Origin: Polaribacter sp. Z022
GTDB taxonomy: Bacteria > Bacteroidota > Bacteroidia > Flavobacteriales > Flavobacteriaceae
Direction of reading: 5' to 3'
DNA: 64,000 nt
Assembly: GCF_023555495.1 (NCBI RefSeq)
Contig: NZ_JALCZO010000006.1
Span: 1 to 64,000 of the forward strand
A program made the translations under genes and the position numbers. The notes under the pieces were generated by a model that had not been told where the DNA came from, did not search any database, and saw only the letters and a program-made list of their open reading frames with translations. This document shows, in pieces, positions 24,481 to 34,211 of the stretch. Each line of letters opens with the position of its first letter. Within the stretch, counting starts at the first letter, position 1.

Positions 24481-25056
24481 ATGAATCAAAAACCAGAACT
24501 TTATTTTAAAAACGATACTGATTGGCGTAATTGGTTGTCTAAAAACTACAATACTTCTAATGGAGTTTATCTTATTTTTTACAAAGTAGAAAATGAAGAA
24601 GAATCTATGCGTTGGGAAGAAGCAGTAAAAGTAGCTTTATGTTATGGTTGGATAGACTCTACTGTTAAAAGCTTAGGAAATGGAAAAAGAAGGCAATATT
24701 TCTGTAAACGAAAAACTAAAAGTATTTGGAGTGCATTAAATAAAAAATATATTTTAGAATTAACTTCAAAAAATTTAATGCACAAAAGTGGACTTGAAAT
24801 TATAGAAATTGGGAAACAAAATGGTTCTTGGACTGCATTAGACAGTGTAGAAAAAGGAATTATTCCAGAAGATTTACAAATAGAATTTAACAAAAACCCA
24901 AAAGCTTTTTCTAATTTTAAAAACTTTGCTCCTAGCTACAGAAAAAATTATTTATACTGGATTAATCAAGCTAAGAGAGAAGCCACAAGAACAAAAAGAA
25001 TTACTGAAATTATAGATTTATGTTCTAAAAACATAAAATCTAGAAGTAATAGGTAA
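24481..25056 (+). CDS. YdeI/OmpD-associated family protein
   Basis: 191 residues, cytosolic. The family pattern is evident: RNWLSKNYNTSNGVYLIFYK, WEEAVKVALCYGWIDSTVKSL, then IWSALNKKYILEL and a C-terminal FAPSYRKNYLYWINQAKREATRTKRI. Members are usually annotated as YdeI/OmpD-associated or bacteriocin-protection proteins; the biochemical activity is not established. The ATG follows the M28 stop directly (zero spacing), so it is the third gene of a run beginning at 21835. Confidence 0.85.
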   Translation: MNQKPELYFKNDTDWRNWLSKNYNTSNGVYLIFYKVENEEESMRWEEAVKVALCYGWIDSTVKSLGNGKRRQYFCKRKTKSIWSALNKKYILELTSKNLMHKSGLEIIEIGKQNGSWTALDSVEKGIIPEDLQIEFNKNPKAFSNFKNFAPSYRKNYLYWINQAKREATRTKRITEIIDLCSKNIKSRSNR

Positions 25057-25137
25057 TTTTTTTATCATAAAATTAACAGTTTTATCAATTTTCAAAAACT
25101 AACTTGTCCTCTTTAATTTAATCAACTCTCAAATTAT

Positions 25138-27761
25138 ATGAAGACAATCTATTCAAGTAAATTTAGAATAATTTGTTCATTGTTTTTAACTCTTGCTGTT
25201 TTAGGAGTTCAAGATACAAATGCACAATTTTGGAAAAAGAAAAAAAAGGAAGTTAAAAAAGCTGTTCCAACAAAAACACTCCTCCAAAAAAGAAAGGAAA
25301 ATCGATTAAAGATTTAACTAAAAGCAGTAAAAAAATAGAAGGTTTATTTACTATTTATCAAGATACTGTAACAGGTTCTATTAAATTGTTAGTAAAAAAA
25401 GAACAGTTAAATAAAGATTTTATTTACTTCTCTCAAATAGCAGATGGTGTTGTAGATGCTGGTCAATTTAGAGGTGCTTACCAAGGATCTAGCGTATTTA
25501 ACCTAAAAAAATACTATAACAAATTAGAGTTTTATGTACCAAACACTTCATTTTATTTTGATAAAAAAAGCGCCCTTTCTAAATCTGCTGCAGCTAATAT
25601 TAGTGATGCAGTAATTGCAAGTGGTAAAATTTTAGCTTCAGATGATAAAAAAGGAGAATATTTAATTGATGCAAATGGATTATTTTTATCAGAAACATTT
25701 ACAAGAATAAAAAGACCTAGAAGACCAGGAACTTCTCCTTTTGCTTTTAGTTTAGGAAGATTTGATAAAAATAAATCTAAAATTAATGAAATTAAAAACT
25801 ATCCAGAAAACACAAATGTAAAAACAGAATATGTTTATAGCAATCCTTCAGTTTTAAATGGAGGTTCTAGAGCAGTAACAGATGGTAGAAACGTTTCTAT
25901 AAAAGTTTTTCATACATTTATGAATATGCCAGAAGAAGATTATTCTCCTAGATTAGATGATCCTAGAGTTGGTTATTTCTTAACAGAAACTAATGACATG
26001 ACTACTACTAAAACTATTAATTATAGAGATATGATTCATAGATGGAAGTTGGTTAAAAAGAATCCTGATGCAGCTTTGTCTGAACCTGTAACTCCAATTA
26101 CTTGGTGGATTGAAAATACAACTCCATTAAAATGGAGAGAAACTATTAAAGAAGGTGTTTTAGCTTGGAATGTTGCTTTTGAAAAAGCAGGTTTTAAAAA
26201 TGCAATGGTAGTTAAAGTACAACCAGATGATGCAGATTGGGATGCTGGTGATGTACGTTACAATGTTTTAAGATGGACTTCTTCTCCTAATCCTCCTTTT
26301 GGTGGTTATGGACCAAGTTTTGTTAACCCAAGAACTGGAGAAATTTTAGGTGCAGATATTATGTTAGAGTTTGTGCATTTTACAAATAGAGTTTTTGCAG
26401 ATAAATTATATAATGATGCTGCTTCTAATATGAAATTAGAAACTTTAGAAGAAGTAAAAAACAAGCAACTAATTGAAAAACATAACCATAAGTTTTGTTC
26501 TATGGGTCATGTTATGCACAATAATATGCAATTAGGTTCTGCTGTTTTACAAGCTACTGGAGCTTCTGACTTAGATATGGATGCTTTGAAAAAAGAAGGA
26601 ATGAAATCATTAATTATGCATGAAGTAGGTCATACTTTAGGATTGAATCATAATATGAAGGCAAGTCAGTTATTTTCTCCAGCTCAATTAGAAGACGCTG
26701 CTTTTATTAAAGGAAAAGCTTTAACTGGGTCTGTAATGGATTATGCAGGAATAAACATTACAAACGATAGAAGTAAACAAGGGCAATATGCAGATATGGC
26801 TGTTGGACCTTATGATGTTTGGGCAATTCAATTTGGATACCAAGATTTTAAAAATGATGCAGAAAGAAATGCAGTATTAAGTCAATCTACAAAACCAGAA
26901 TTAATTTTTGGTAATGATGCAGATGATATGCGTTCTTCTAGCAATGGAATAGATCCAAGAGTTATGATTGGAGATTTATCTAACGATCAAATTACATATT
27001 CTGTAAATAGATTTAAGTTGGTAAATTCTATGATGAAAAACTTAAAAAATCAATTTACCAATAAAGGTGAAACTTATGAAGATTTAAGAAGAGCTTATTA
27101 TACATTACAAAGTCAATCTTCTATTGCAGGTGGTGTAATTTCGAGATTTATTGGTGGTGTTTATGTAGATAGATCTACTTACGGACAAGAAGGAGGTACA
27201 CAACCTTATACACCTGTAAGTTTAAAAGATCAAAAAAGAGCAATGGCTGCAATGAAAAAATACATTTTTGCACCTAATGCTTTTGATGTTCCTAAAGATG
27301 TATACAATTATTTAGCAAGACAAAGAAGAGGATATAATTTCTTTGGAAGAACAGAAGACCCTAAAATTCATGAACAAATTTTAGCATATCAAACAAGAAC
27401 ATTATCTCATTTAATGCACCCAAATACTTTACAAAGAATTTCTAATTCTGAAGTATATGGTAATCAATATAAACTGTCTTCTTTTATGACAGATTTAAAT
27501 AATATGATGTTTAAACCAGATGTTTATGGAAGTATTAACTCTTTCCGTCAAAATTTACAAGCTGTTTATACAAAAAGATTAATTGAAATGATTTCAGGTA
27601 GAACTAGTAGTAGATTTACTACAGCTGCAAAATCTATGGCAATTTACAATCTTAAAAACATTAAAACTTGGGTAAGTAATGGAACTGGTGATTTAGCAAC
27701 AAAAGCTCATAAAAATCATTTAAAAACATTAATTACTAATGCAATGAAAGAGATTAAATAA
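25138..27761 (+). pseudogene. Zinc-dependent metalloprotease (DUF5117-type), frameshifted near the N-terminus
   Basis: ATG 25138 opens a signal peptide (about 1-30, ending TNAQF) and a Lys-rich linker, but this frame stops at TAA 25315-25317 after 59 codons. The other ~830 residues continue in another frame; the switch lies at about 25270-25285, next to the run CAAAAAC, and one added base would restore a single protein of ~874 residues. The body has DUF5117-like N-terminal sequence and a metzincin-type zinc site HEVGHTLGLNHN (His, Glu, His, His) with SVMDYAG as the Met-turn. The rest is intact, so a sequencing error or recent mutation is likely. Exported protease. Confidence 0.8.
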
Positions 27762-27783
27762 TCTTATAAAATAATTCTATTAC

Positions 27784-27814
27784 AAACCGCAATCTAATTG
27801 ATTGCGGTTTTTTA
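27784..27814 (+). terminator. Terminator after the metalloprotease gene
   Basis: Perfect 11-bp stem AAACCGCAATC (27784-27794) / GATTGCGGTTT (27800-27810), 5-base loop, then a T run. Confidence 0.92.
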
Positions 27815-27824
27815 TTTTTACAAT

Positions 27825-28703
27825 ATGTCTAAAATATTAATTACTGGAGGTACAGGTTTAGTTGGTAAAAAACTAACAGAAATGTTAGTACAAAGAAAAC
27901 ACGAGGTAGCTATACTAAGTAGAAACCCAAAAAATAAAAATGAATTTAAATGGGATATATCTTCTAATTATATTGATGAAAATGCGTTAAAAAATACAGA
28001 TTACATTATTCATTTAGCAGGAGCTAGTATAGCAGATAAACGTTGGACAAAAAACAGAAAACAACTTATAATTGATAGTAGGGTTGAATCTGCAAACTTG
28101 TTATTTAGAAAAGTAAGAGACTTAAAAATACACTTAAAAGGTTTTATTTCTGCTTCTGCTATTGGTTTTTATGGAACCTATACATCATCTAAAATATTTA
28201 TAGAAACAGATAACTCTGGTAATGATTTTTTAGCAAAAGTCTGTAAAAAATGGGAAGCAGCTGCTTTACAATTTAAAAACGACAATACTCCTACTACTAT
28301 TTTAAGAACTGGAATTGTTTTAACAAAAAAAGGGGGTGCTTTAGCCAAAATGAACACACCTATTATAACACCATTAGGTAATGGAAAACAATATATTTCT
28401 TGGATTCATATTGAAGATTTATGCCTAATGTATATAAAAGCTATAGAAGATAATTTTCATGGAATTTACAATGCTATAGCTCCAGATTACCAAACCAACA
28501 GTTCTTTTTCTAAATTATTAGCCAAAAATAATAACAAAACATATTTAAGAATAGGGGTCCCTAGTATTTTATTAAAAATTATGTTTGGAAAAATGTCTAT
28601 CATTCTATTAAAAGGAAGTAGAATTTCAGCAAAAAAAATCGAAAAGAATAATTATTCTTTCCGATTTTCAAAGCTCCAAAAGGCTCTAAGTAACTTAAAA
28701 TAA
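27825..28703 (+). CDS. TIGR01777 family NAD-dependent epimerase/dehydratase-like protein (SDR39U1/YfcH)
   Basis: 292 residues from ATG 27825; the frame is open to 27798, but that start would sit in the terminator of the previous gene. The Rossmann motif ITGGTGLVGKKL opens the protein. The family features IIHLAGASIADKRW, ISASAIGFYG and the C-terminal PSILLKIMFG...LLKGSRISAKK are all present. Atypical SDR of unknown substrate, cytosolic. Monocistronic: a terminator precedes it and the next gene is convergent 4 bases away. Confidence 0.9.
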   Translation: MSKILITGGTGLVGKKLTEMLVQRKHEVAILSRNPKNKNEFKWDISSNYIDENALKNTDYIIHLAGASIADKRWTKNRKQLIIDSRVESANLLFRKVRDLKIHLKGFISASAIGFYGTYTSSKIFIETDNSGNDFLAKVCKKWEAAALQFKNDNTPTTILRTGIVLTKKGGALAKMNTPIITPLGNGKQYISWIHIEDLCLMYIKAIEDNFHGIYNAIAPDYQTNSSFSKLLAKNNNKTYLRIGVPSILLKIMFGKMSIILLKGSRISAKKIEKNNYSFRFSKLQKALSNLK

Positions 28704-28707
28704 TAGA

Positions 28708-29157
28708 TTATTCAAGTTTACTTTCCTTCATTTTCCCCAGCCAAGTTCTTCCACCTAAAGTTGATTTATAGTAAACTACATCTTTTTCAACTTTTTCTAT
28801 TTTGATTTTCATTTTTGTTCCTCTTTTAAAAGGAAAGTTAGGTATTGTAAAGTCTTCAATTGTAACATATACTAAATCTTCAGAAACCCAAAAAAGTTTC
28901 GATTTAATATAATGTTGTCTGTTATTGTGGTATTCATAGTGTTCGTTTCCTTTATAAACAACTTCTACTTCTCCTCCATCATAAATGTAGGTAAAAGTTT
29001 TATTGCTAACTAAAGGCTCTCCTTCAAACTCTTTTGCATCTTTATCAATAAAGTTTAGTGCAGTTGGGTTTAAAGTCATTAAGTAGTCTTGTGCGTTTAC
29101 ATAAACTGCAAATAATAATACTACTGCTAAGAATAATTTGTTTGTAAAATTTTTCAT
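28708..29157 (-). CDS. Secreted protein of unknown function
   Basis: 149 residues with a signal peptide (about 1-22, VNAQ). The remainder is a beta-rich domain with many Tyr/Glu/Lys (FTYIYDGGEVEVVYKGNEHYEY, KGTKMKIKIEKVEKDVVYYK) ending TWLGKMKESKLE. No family recognised; size and pattern could fit a small barrel or lipocalin-like fold, which is a guess. On the same strand as, and 76 bases after, the 55-residue gene that follows the large secreted protein. Confidence 0.65.
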   Translation of the reverse strand: MKNFTNKLFLAVVLLFAVYVNAQDYLMTLNPTALNFIDKDAKEFEGEPLVSNKTFTYIYDGGEVEVVYKGNEHYEYHNNRQHYIKSKLFWVSEDLVYVTIEDFTIPNFPFKRGTKMKIKIEKVEKDVVYYKSTLGGRTWLGKMKESKLE

Positions 29158-29233
29158 TTTGTTAAAGTTTAGGGGTTTATAAAATTATGTTTAGGGACTA
29201 AATTTTGATTCTTTAAAAAATTATATTTCTTTT

Positions 29234-29401
29234 TTAAAAATCTGTTCCAGGATTTACGATTGAAACAGAAGATGCTTGTGCTTTTTGCGGATTTAAAATT
29301 AAATAAGTGCCTAAAGCTGTTAAGGCAGCATATTTACCATAATTTCCAATTTTTTTTATGGCTTCTTTTCTTGTAATTTCTTTATTATTTTTATTATTCA
29401 T
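29234..29401 (-). CDS. Small (55-residue) Tat-signal-like protein
   Basis: Complete short frame, ATG at 29401-29399 and TAA at 29236-29234. The N-terminus is polar with ITRKEAIKKIG, then a hydrophobic stretch AALTALGTYLILNP and AQA, resembling a Tat-type signal in which the twin Arg is Arg-Lys. The tail SSVSIVNPGTDF is short. I recall similar tiny proteins in flavobacteria beside type IX-secreted proteins; the function is unknown. It starts 17 bases after the large secreted protein's stop, so it is probably co-transcribed with it. Confidence 0.7.
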   Translation of the reverse strand: MNNKNNKEITRKEAIKKIGNYGKYAALTALGTYLILNPQKAQASSVSIVNPGTDF

Positions 29402-29418
29402 TTTTATTAAAGTTAGGG

Positions 29419-32400
29419 TTACTTTAAAATAATTTTCTTACTAATTTTTTCTGATTTTGATTTTATTTGTGCAATATAAATTCCTGCATTTAATTTAGGC
29501 AAAACAATTTCTTGACTTTGTTTGTTTGCTAACTTGGTTGCATACATTTCTTTTCCTAGAACTGATATCAACTTAAATACAGTATCATCACTATCAACAC
29601 CCAAAATCCTTACTACACCTTTGTTTGATTGATATAAAGAAAACTGAGGTTTTGTTTCAATATTTTGTACAGTTAAAGTTTTAGATGATGTGTGAATAAA
29701 GAAACGTCCTACTCCATTTATATCTTCTTCTAACGTTATTTTATAAGAAGCATCTGTTTCATCAATTCTTTTAAACACGTTTTCTTTTTTATCTTCTAAA
29801 TAAATTTTAACTCCTTTTGGTATGTTTTTAAATTCTCCTTTAAATGTAATTTCAGAATCAACTTTGGCAATTACACCAACAGGTACAACCATAGATTCAA
29901 AATTACTATTAGGTAAAGCTTGTAAAGCATATTTAGTATCATCAATAGGAGCCACTAAATGCGTATAAATATCAAAACTTGAACTGTTTGCATTAAATAA
30001 ACCAGCATCATATCCTTCATCTAATCCAGTTGTAGTACCTTTAATATATTTTACATGTGTATCTTTTTTAGAAGTACCATTATTTAAGGTTAATTTGATT
30101 TCAAATCTATCAGAATTACTTTTTAAGAAATGATTTCCAGATTGATGACTTTGCATATTTTCATTCAAAGTAATGTTTCCATTTGCATTAACTTTTACAA
30201 AATAAGCTTGTCCTGGTGCTAAGAATGTAGCATCTGAAGCATTATTAATAGGTTTATAAGTATTAGAATCTGTGTCCCAATAATAAATTGCTTTATATCC
30301 TGTTTCTAAAATAGAAAAATTTGTTGCCAAGTCTAAGATATTATTAGTGTTATCAGCAGAATTATTAACACTGATAAAAGATAAATAAGTATTTCCTATT
30401 AAGTTCCAACCATTTGCACCTAAAGTTACATTTTTATTTACATTTTCCGTTTTTAAATTTCCAGTAAAATTTATACTTCCTAAAGAGTTTAGTTTTACAG
30501 AATATCCTTCTCCTAAAGTAAAATTACCAGAAGTACTAGACCCATTAATATAATAATCCCAAGTTTTAGAAACATTATTATAAGTAGCCAAACCTCTTTT
30601 TGTTCCTGATGTGGCTATATTATTATTTGCAGAAACTAAAGCATCTATATCTTGGTTTTCTACTGGAGATGAAATTAAGTACCAATTACTACTATCTGTA
30701 ATAGATTTACTAAAAGTTATATTACCTGTAGAAGTTCCATTAACTATAATTGAGCCACTACTTGTAGCATCAGTTTTAACTACAGTTGTACCAGTAGTAT
30801 TTATATTTCCAGATACTGTAATTGATTTTCCAGTTTTTACATTAAGTGTTCCCTCTACTGAAACATCTGTAACAGTTATATTTTCTAGGTCTAAATGTGC
30901 TATTTTTCCTGAAGGAATAGAAACATTATCATTTGATGCAGGCAACCTACCTAAACTCCAATTAGAAGTAGAAGACCATACTCCATTTGTTGCTGTAAAA
31001 GTATTTGTTACTGCACTATTATTAATTGTAACAGAAAATTCTTTTTTATAATAATCACCTACATTTAAAGCTACATATTTAACTGTATAAGTTCCAGTTG
31101 TAGAATTAGAAACATCTATTTGACCTGTAGAGGAATTAATAGATAAACCTGAAGTACTTGTAAATGTACCTCCAGATATTCCTGTAATAGTAGGTGTTGG
31201 ATCTAAACCGTAAATTGAATATGCATTAGAATCATATGAGAAATTAGAAAAATCATTATAATGTATTTCTATAAAGTTCTCAAGTACTTGTGCATAATCT
31301 CTAGAAAAATAAGGTACAGTTGCACTTCTACTATCTGACCTTCCATACTCAGAAGAATATGCTGACCCTAGATCTCTAACTCTTCTATTAACTTCGGTCA
31401 TTAAACCATCTATGGTACCACCACCACCATTTACAGTTCCACCTCCACCAACAACAGAGTTTGCGTAAGATGTACTTCCAGAACCATGTCTAATATTACT
31501 ATAATAATCACCAGCAAAATAAGAGTTATTTCCAGGATTTGTATCATCACAAGAACCTTGATCCGAGCCTGTTTTCACATGACTCGGAACGGTTCTATAC
31601 CCCACGCTTCTGCTACAACCTGCATGTCCTAATGCAGCGTATTCTGTACCACCTGTGGTTTGCATTAATCCTCCAAAACTTTGAGAACCTCTAATTAGGT
31701 CTTCGAAAGTTAAATTTTGAAGGTTATTATTTATTAAATTTTTAATTGTTACTCTTGCTAATTCTGCAACATTAGTACTCGAATTATTTAAATCTTCATC
31801 AAAAGAACTACTTGGTAAATTATAACCTGCTTCAATTCTTGGTATAGAATGACTCTGACCATGTAAGTCTATATATAAGCCTTTTCCAAACTTAGAAGAT
31901 ACATCTGCACTTGCATCATCAATAAACCCATGATATGCATCAAAATAAGGCTTAGCAGAAGAATTTCCACAAGTAGCTACACTCTCATTTCTATTAGGGT
32001 CTAATTTATTTCTTCTTAGATTATTTATAATGATGTATGGGTATACTCCAAATTGTTCATAGCAATTCTTTTGAATTTCTCTAATTAAAATATCTGTATT
32101 ATCATCCATTTCTCCAGTACCACAACCTCTAGTAGATAACTCACTACCAGTTAAAGTACCACCATGTGGAGCAGATATAATAACAGGCATTGTACCTGGT
32201 ATGTATTCTATGTATTTTTTGCTTGAATTATAATATTGAGAAACTCCTGGAAAAGCACCTAATATTTCTACTTGATCTGTATACACTTTTGTGCAACTAC
32301 CAGTTGTAATATAAGAAACTGTGTAAACTCCAACCGTTGATGCAGAAACATCTATAACTCCAGTTGAAGAATTAATTGATAATCCTGTAGTTGAACTAAA

Positions 32401-33180
32401 AATACCACTAGCACCTGTTACAGTTGGAGATAAATCTGAACTAGATTGTGTTGCACTAGATGTTGTATATTCAAATGTTGCAACATCTCCATCAGATATT
32501 GTAACGTTAAAAGTTGCACTATTTTGATTAGGAGCAGTAGTAGTATATGTTACTACATAACTTCCTAAAGTTGATGCAGAAAGATCTATTTGACCTGAAG
32601 TAGAGTTTAAAACTAATCCAGATGTAGAAGAAAAAGTTCCTCCTGTTTCACCTGTAACATTTGGTGTAGGATCTGTTTCTACCTGACAATATCCAGATTT
32701 AGAATAACTAAAAGAAGCATCATCTAAAACAACTACTTGATTTACTGCAAAATAAACTCTTTTAGAGATTTCTCCACCAGAACCTGGAATGTTATCAAAA
32801 TTACTATCATTAACCGTTAATACGTCTACACCATCTACATTTATAGTAGCATAACCACTTCCATTCCAACCATCACCATATAAATCATAAATTTTAACAG
32901 AATAACCAGCATTAGCAGATGAATTTACTGTTACACTAGTAACACTTGGAGAAGATATATTATCAAAAGCAGCATTTCCTGAACCTGTATAACCATTATC
33001 AACAGTAGCTAAGACAGTACCATTAACTGCTAAAAGTTCAATTTTATTTTCAGAGGACCAATTAGGCCAATTAACAGTAATTTTAACATCTACGTTTTGA
33101 GAAAAAGTTTGAAAACAAATTAAAGAGAATATTAAGACAATTGAATGACTTAAATTTTTAGGGGAAAAAATTTTATTCAT
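29419..33180 (-). CDS. Type IX-secreted protein with N-formylglutamate-amidohydrolase-like domain
   Basis: 1253 residues. Signal peptide ~1-28; a beta domain ~30-150; two related repeats (~154-215 and ~236-290) built on GGTFSSTSGL..NSTSGQIDLSASTLGSY; a catalytic-looking domain ~315-645; a third copy of the repeat ~649-705; several beta domains; and a type A type IX sorting domain at the C-terminus (LISVLGKEMYATKL..GIYIAQIKSKSEKISKKIILK). The middle domain has SAPHGG, EMDDNTDILI, NNLRRNKLDPNR and YIDLHGQSH, matching the metal/active-site plan of N-formylglutamate amidohydrolases (PHxG, D, SRxxxDxNR, DxH). Cell-surface or released amidohydrolase or peptidase; substrate unknown. Confidence 0.82.
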   Translation of the reverse strand: MNKIFSPKNLSHSIVLIFSLICFQTFSQNVDVKITVNWPNWSSENKIELLAVNGTVLATVDNGYTGSGNAAFDNISSPSVTSVTVNSSANAGYSVKIYDLYGDGWNGSGYATINVDGVDVLTVNDSNFDNIPGSGGEISKRVYFAVNQVVVLDDASFSYSKSGYCQVETDPTPNVTGETGGTFSSTSGLVLNSTSGQIDLSASTLGSYVVTYTTTAPNQNSATFNVTISDGDVATFEYTTSSATQSSSDLSPTVTGASGIFSSTTGLSINSSTGVIDVSASTVGVYTVSYITTGSCTKVYTDQVEILGAFPGVSQYYNSSKKYIEYIPGTMPVIISAPHGGTLTGSELSTRGCGTGEMDDNTDILIREIQKNCYEQFGVYPYIIINNLRRNKLDPNRNESVATCGNSSAKPYFDAYHGFIDDASADVSSKFGKGLYIDLHGQSHSIPRIEAGYNLPSSSFDEDLNNSSTNVAELARVTIKNLINNNLQNLTFEDLIRGSQSFGGLMQTTGGTEYAALGHAGCSRSVGYRTVPSHVKTGSDQGSCDDTNPGNNSYFAGDYYSNIRHGSGSTSYANSVVGGGGTVNGGGGTIDGLMTEVNRRVRDLGSAYSSEYGRSDSRSATVPYFSRDYAQVLENFIEIHYNDFSNFSYDSNAYSIYGLDPTPTITGISGGTFTSTSGLSINSSTGQIDVSNSTTGTYTVKYVALNVGDYYKKEFSVTINNSAVTNTFTATNGVWSSTSNWSLGRLPASNDNVSIPSGKIAHLDLENITVTDVSVEGTLNVKTGKSITVSGNINTTGTTVVKTDATSSGSIIVNGTSTGNITFSKSITDSSNWYLISSPVENQDIDALVSANNNIATSGTKRGLATYNNVSKTWDYYINGSSTSGNFTLGEGYSVKLNSLGSINFTGNLKTENVNKNVTLGANGWNLIGNTYLSFISVNNSADNTNNILDLATNFSILETGYKAIYYWDTDSNTYKPINNASDATFLAPGQAYFVKVNANGNITLNENMQSHQSGNHFLKSNSDRFEIKLTLNNGTSKKDTHVKYIKGTTTGLDEGYDAGLFNANSSSFDIYTHLVAPIDDTKYALQALPNSNFESMVVPVGVIAKVDSEITFKGEFKNIPKGVKIYLEDKKENVFKRIDETDASYKITLEEDINGVGRFFIHTSSKTLTVQNIETKPQFSLYQSNKGVVRILGVDSDDTVFKLISVLGKEMYATKLANKQSQEIVLPKLNAGIYIAQIKSKSEKISKKIILK

Positions 33181-33305
33181 TGGTTTTAGGGGGCCAAAAA
33201 AGTATCTATTTAATACTTAATTATTAATTTTTAGGGGTTAATTAATTTTAAATATGCTCAAATATATATATTTTTTTTTATAAAACTTATAAAAAATAAA
33301 AAAAT

Positions 33306-33935
33306 CTAAAAAGTAGACTTAATATTAAGTGCTACATCACTCCAAGTTTTTGAAACTCCATCAGCACCTTTATGCAAATCTTTACATATAGCATTTAATG
33401 ATTCTAACGCTTTAATAGCTTTCCAATTAGAAACATCCATAGTGGCATTCATAGAAAAAGTATTTCCTTTTATTGTATAAGTAAATGGAACTTTTTCTGT
33501 TACTTCATTCATTTTAATGTTTGCGAAACCTAAAGAATCATTTTCTATAATTAACTTTCCTGATAATAGTTTTGTGTTAGCCATAACTCCGAAAAAGTAT
33601 TTCTTTATTTTAAAATCTCTACTAGTGTCTTTAGTAAAAATACTTTTAATTGGAATTGAAAATTCTGTTTGATTAATAGCTTCCTTTATAGTATTACCAT
33701 CTCCTCCAGAAGTAATATCAACTTTTTTAAACTGTCCTCCAACTGGAACTTTATCTGTTGTTTTATATGCTGTAAAGTTAATTTCATTTGCTGCTTTTGA
33801 TAAAGAATATTTTGAAGTTATTTTTTTTACCTCAACAGTATCTCCTTTACTATAATCTGCTTTTTTTTCTGATTTACAAGATGAAAAATTAAATACAACT
33901 ACTAACAATAAAGATAAAACTACTATTTTTTTCAT
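33306..33935 (-). CDS. YceI-like lipoprotein
   Basis: 209 residues with a lipoprotein signal (FNFSSCKS, Cys about residue 20). A diverged YceI-like barrel follows: YSLSKAANEINFTAYKTTDKVPVGGQFKKVDI corresponds to the family start (W-x-F-x-A-x-K..V.G.F), then FKIKKYFFGVM and MNATMDVSNWKA. It is more distant than the two YceI paralogues at 14776 and 17932. Probably binds a hydrophobic ligand in the envelope. Last gene of the rsfS-ftsH-cdsA-psd unit, 4 bases after the ACBP gene. Confidence 0.75.
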   Translation of the reverse strand: MKKIVVLSLLLVVVFNFSSCKSEKKADYSKGDTVEVKKITSKYSLSKAANEINFTAYKTTDKVPVGGQFKKVDITSGGDGNTIKEAINQTEFSIPIKSIFTKDTSRDFKIKKYFFGVMANTKLLSGKLIIENDSLGFANIKMNEVTEKVPFTYTIKGNTFSMNATMDVSNWKAIKALESLNAICKDLHKGADGVSKTWSDVALNIKSTF

Positions 33936-33939
33936 GATA

Positions 33940-34206
33940 TTATTTTTTTTGATTTAAAACCGATTCTGCAAGTTTAATATATTCATTTTTAGCTTCTTCA
34001 GAAGACATACCGTTTAATTGCATCCATGCATTAAATTTAAAAGCACTTCTTACATTAGAACCGCTATTAAAAGAAAACTTATTACCAAAATTTGCTTGCT
34101 TATTATAAGCATAAAATTTAAGCATAATATCTGGAGCAATCGCTTTTCTTAATTTAGAAATTTTATCGAAAGCTTCTTTAAACCTAATGTCTAAATCCGA
34201 TTCCAT
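33940..34206 (-). CDS. Acyl-CoA-binding protein
   Basis: 88 residues, the size of a stand-alone ACBP four-helix bundle. Family marks: LDIRFKEAFDKISKL, LKFYAYNKQANFG (the YxxYKQA-like acyl-CoA site), KFNAWMQLNGMSSEEAKNEYI. It should bind long-chain acyl-CoA esters in the cytosol and deliver them to lipid synthesis. It lies between psd and the YceI-like gene in a lipid-related operon with 4-5-base spacings, which fits that job. Confidence 0.9.
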   Translation of the reverse strand: MESDLDIRFKEAFDKISKLRKAIAPDIMLKFYAYNKQANFGNKFSFNSGSNVRSAFKFNAWMQLNGMSSEEAKNEYIKLAESVLNQKK

Positions 34207-34211
34207 AAAAA

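Noticed and set aside
25138..25317. Independent 59-residue secreted peptide gene
   Set aside because: The signal peptide and linker lead directly into the metalloprotease once one base is restored, so a frameshift is the simpler reading.
30611..31051. 146-codon plus-strand frame inside the large secreted protein gene
   Set aside because: It is antisense to the repeat-rich, clearly coding minus-strand gene and its translation has no recognisable features; a shadow of the low-complexity coding sequence.
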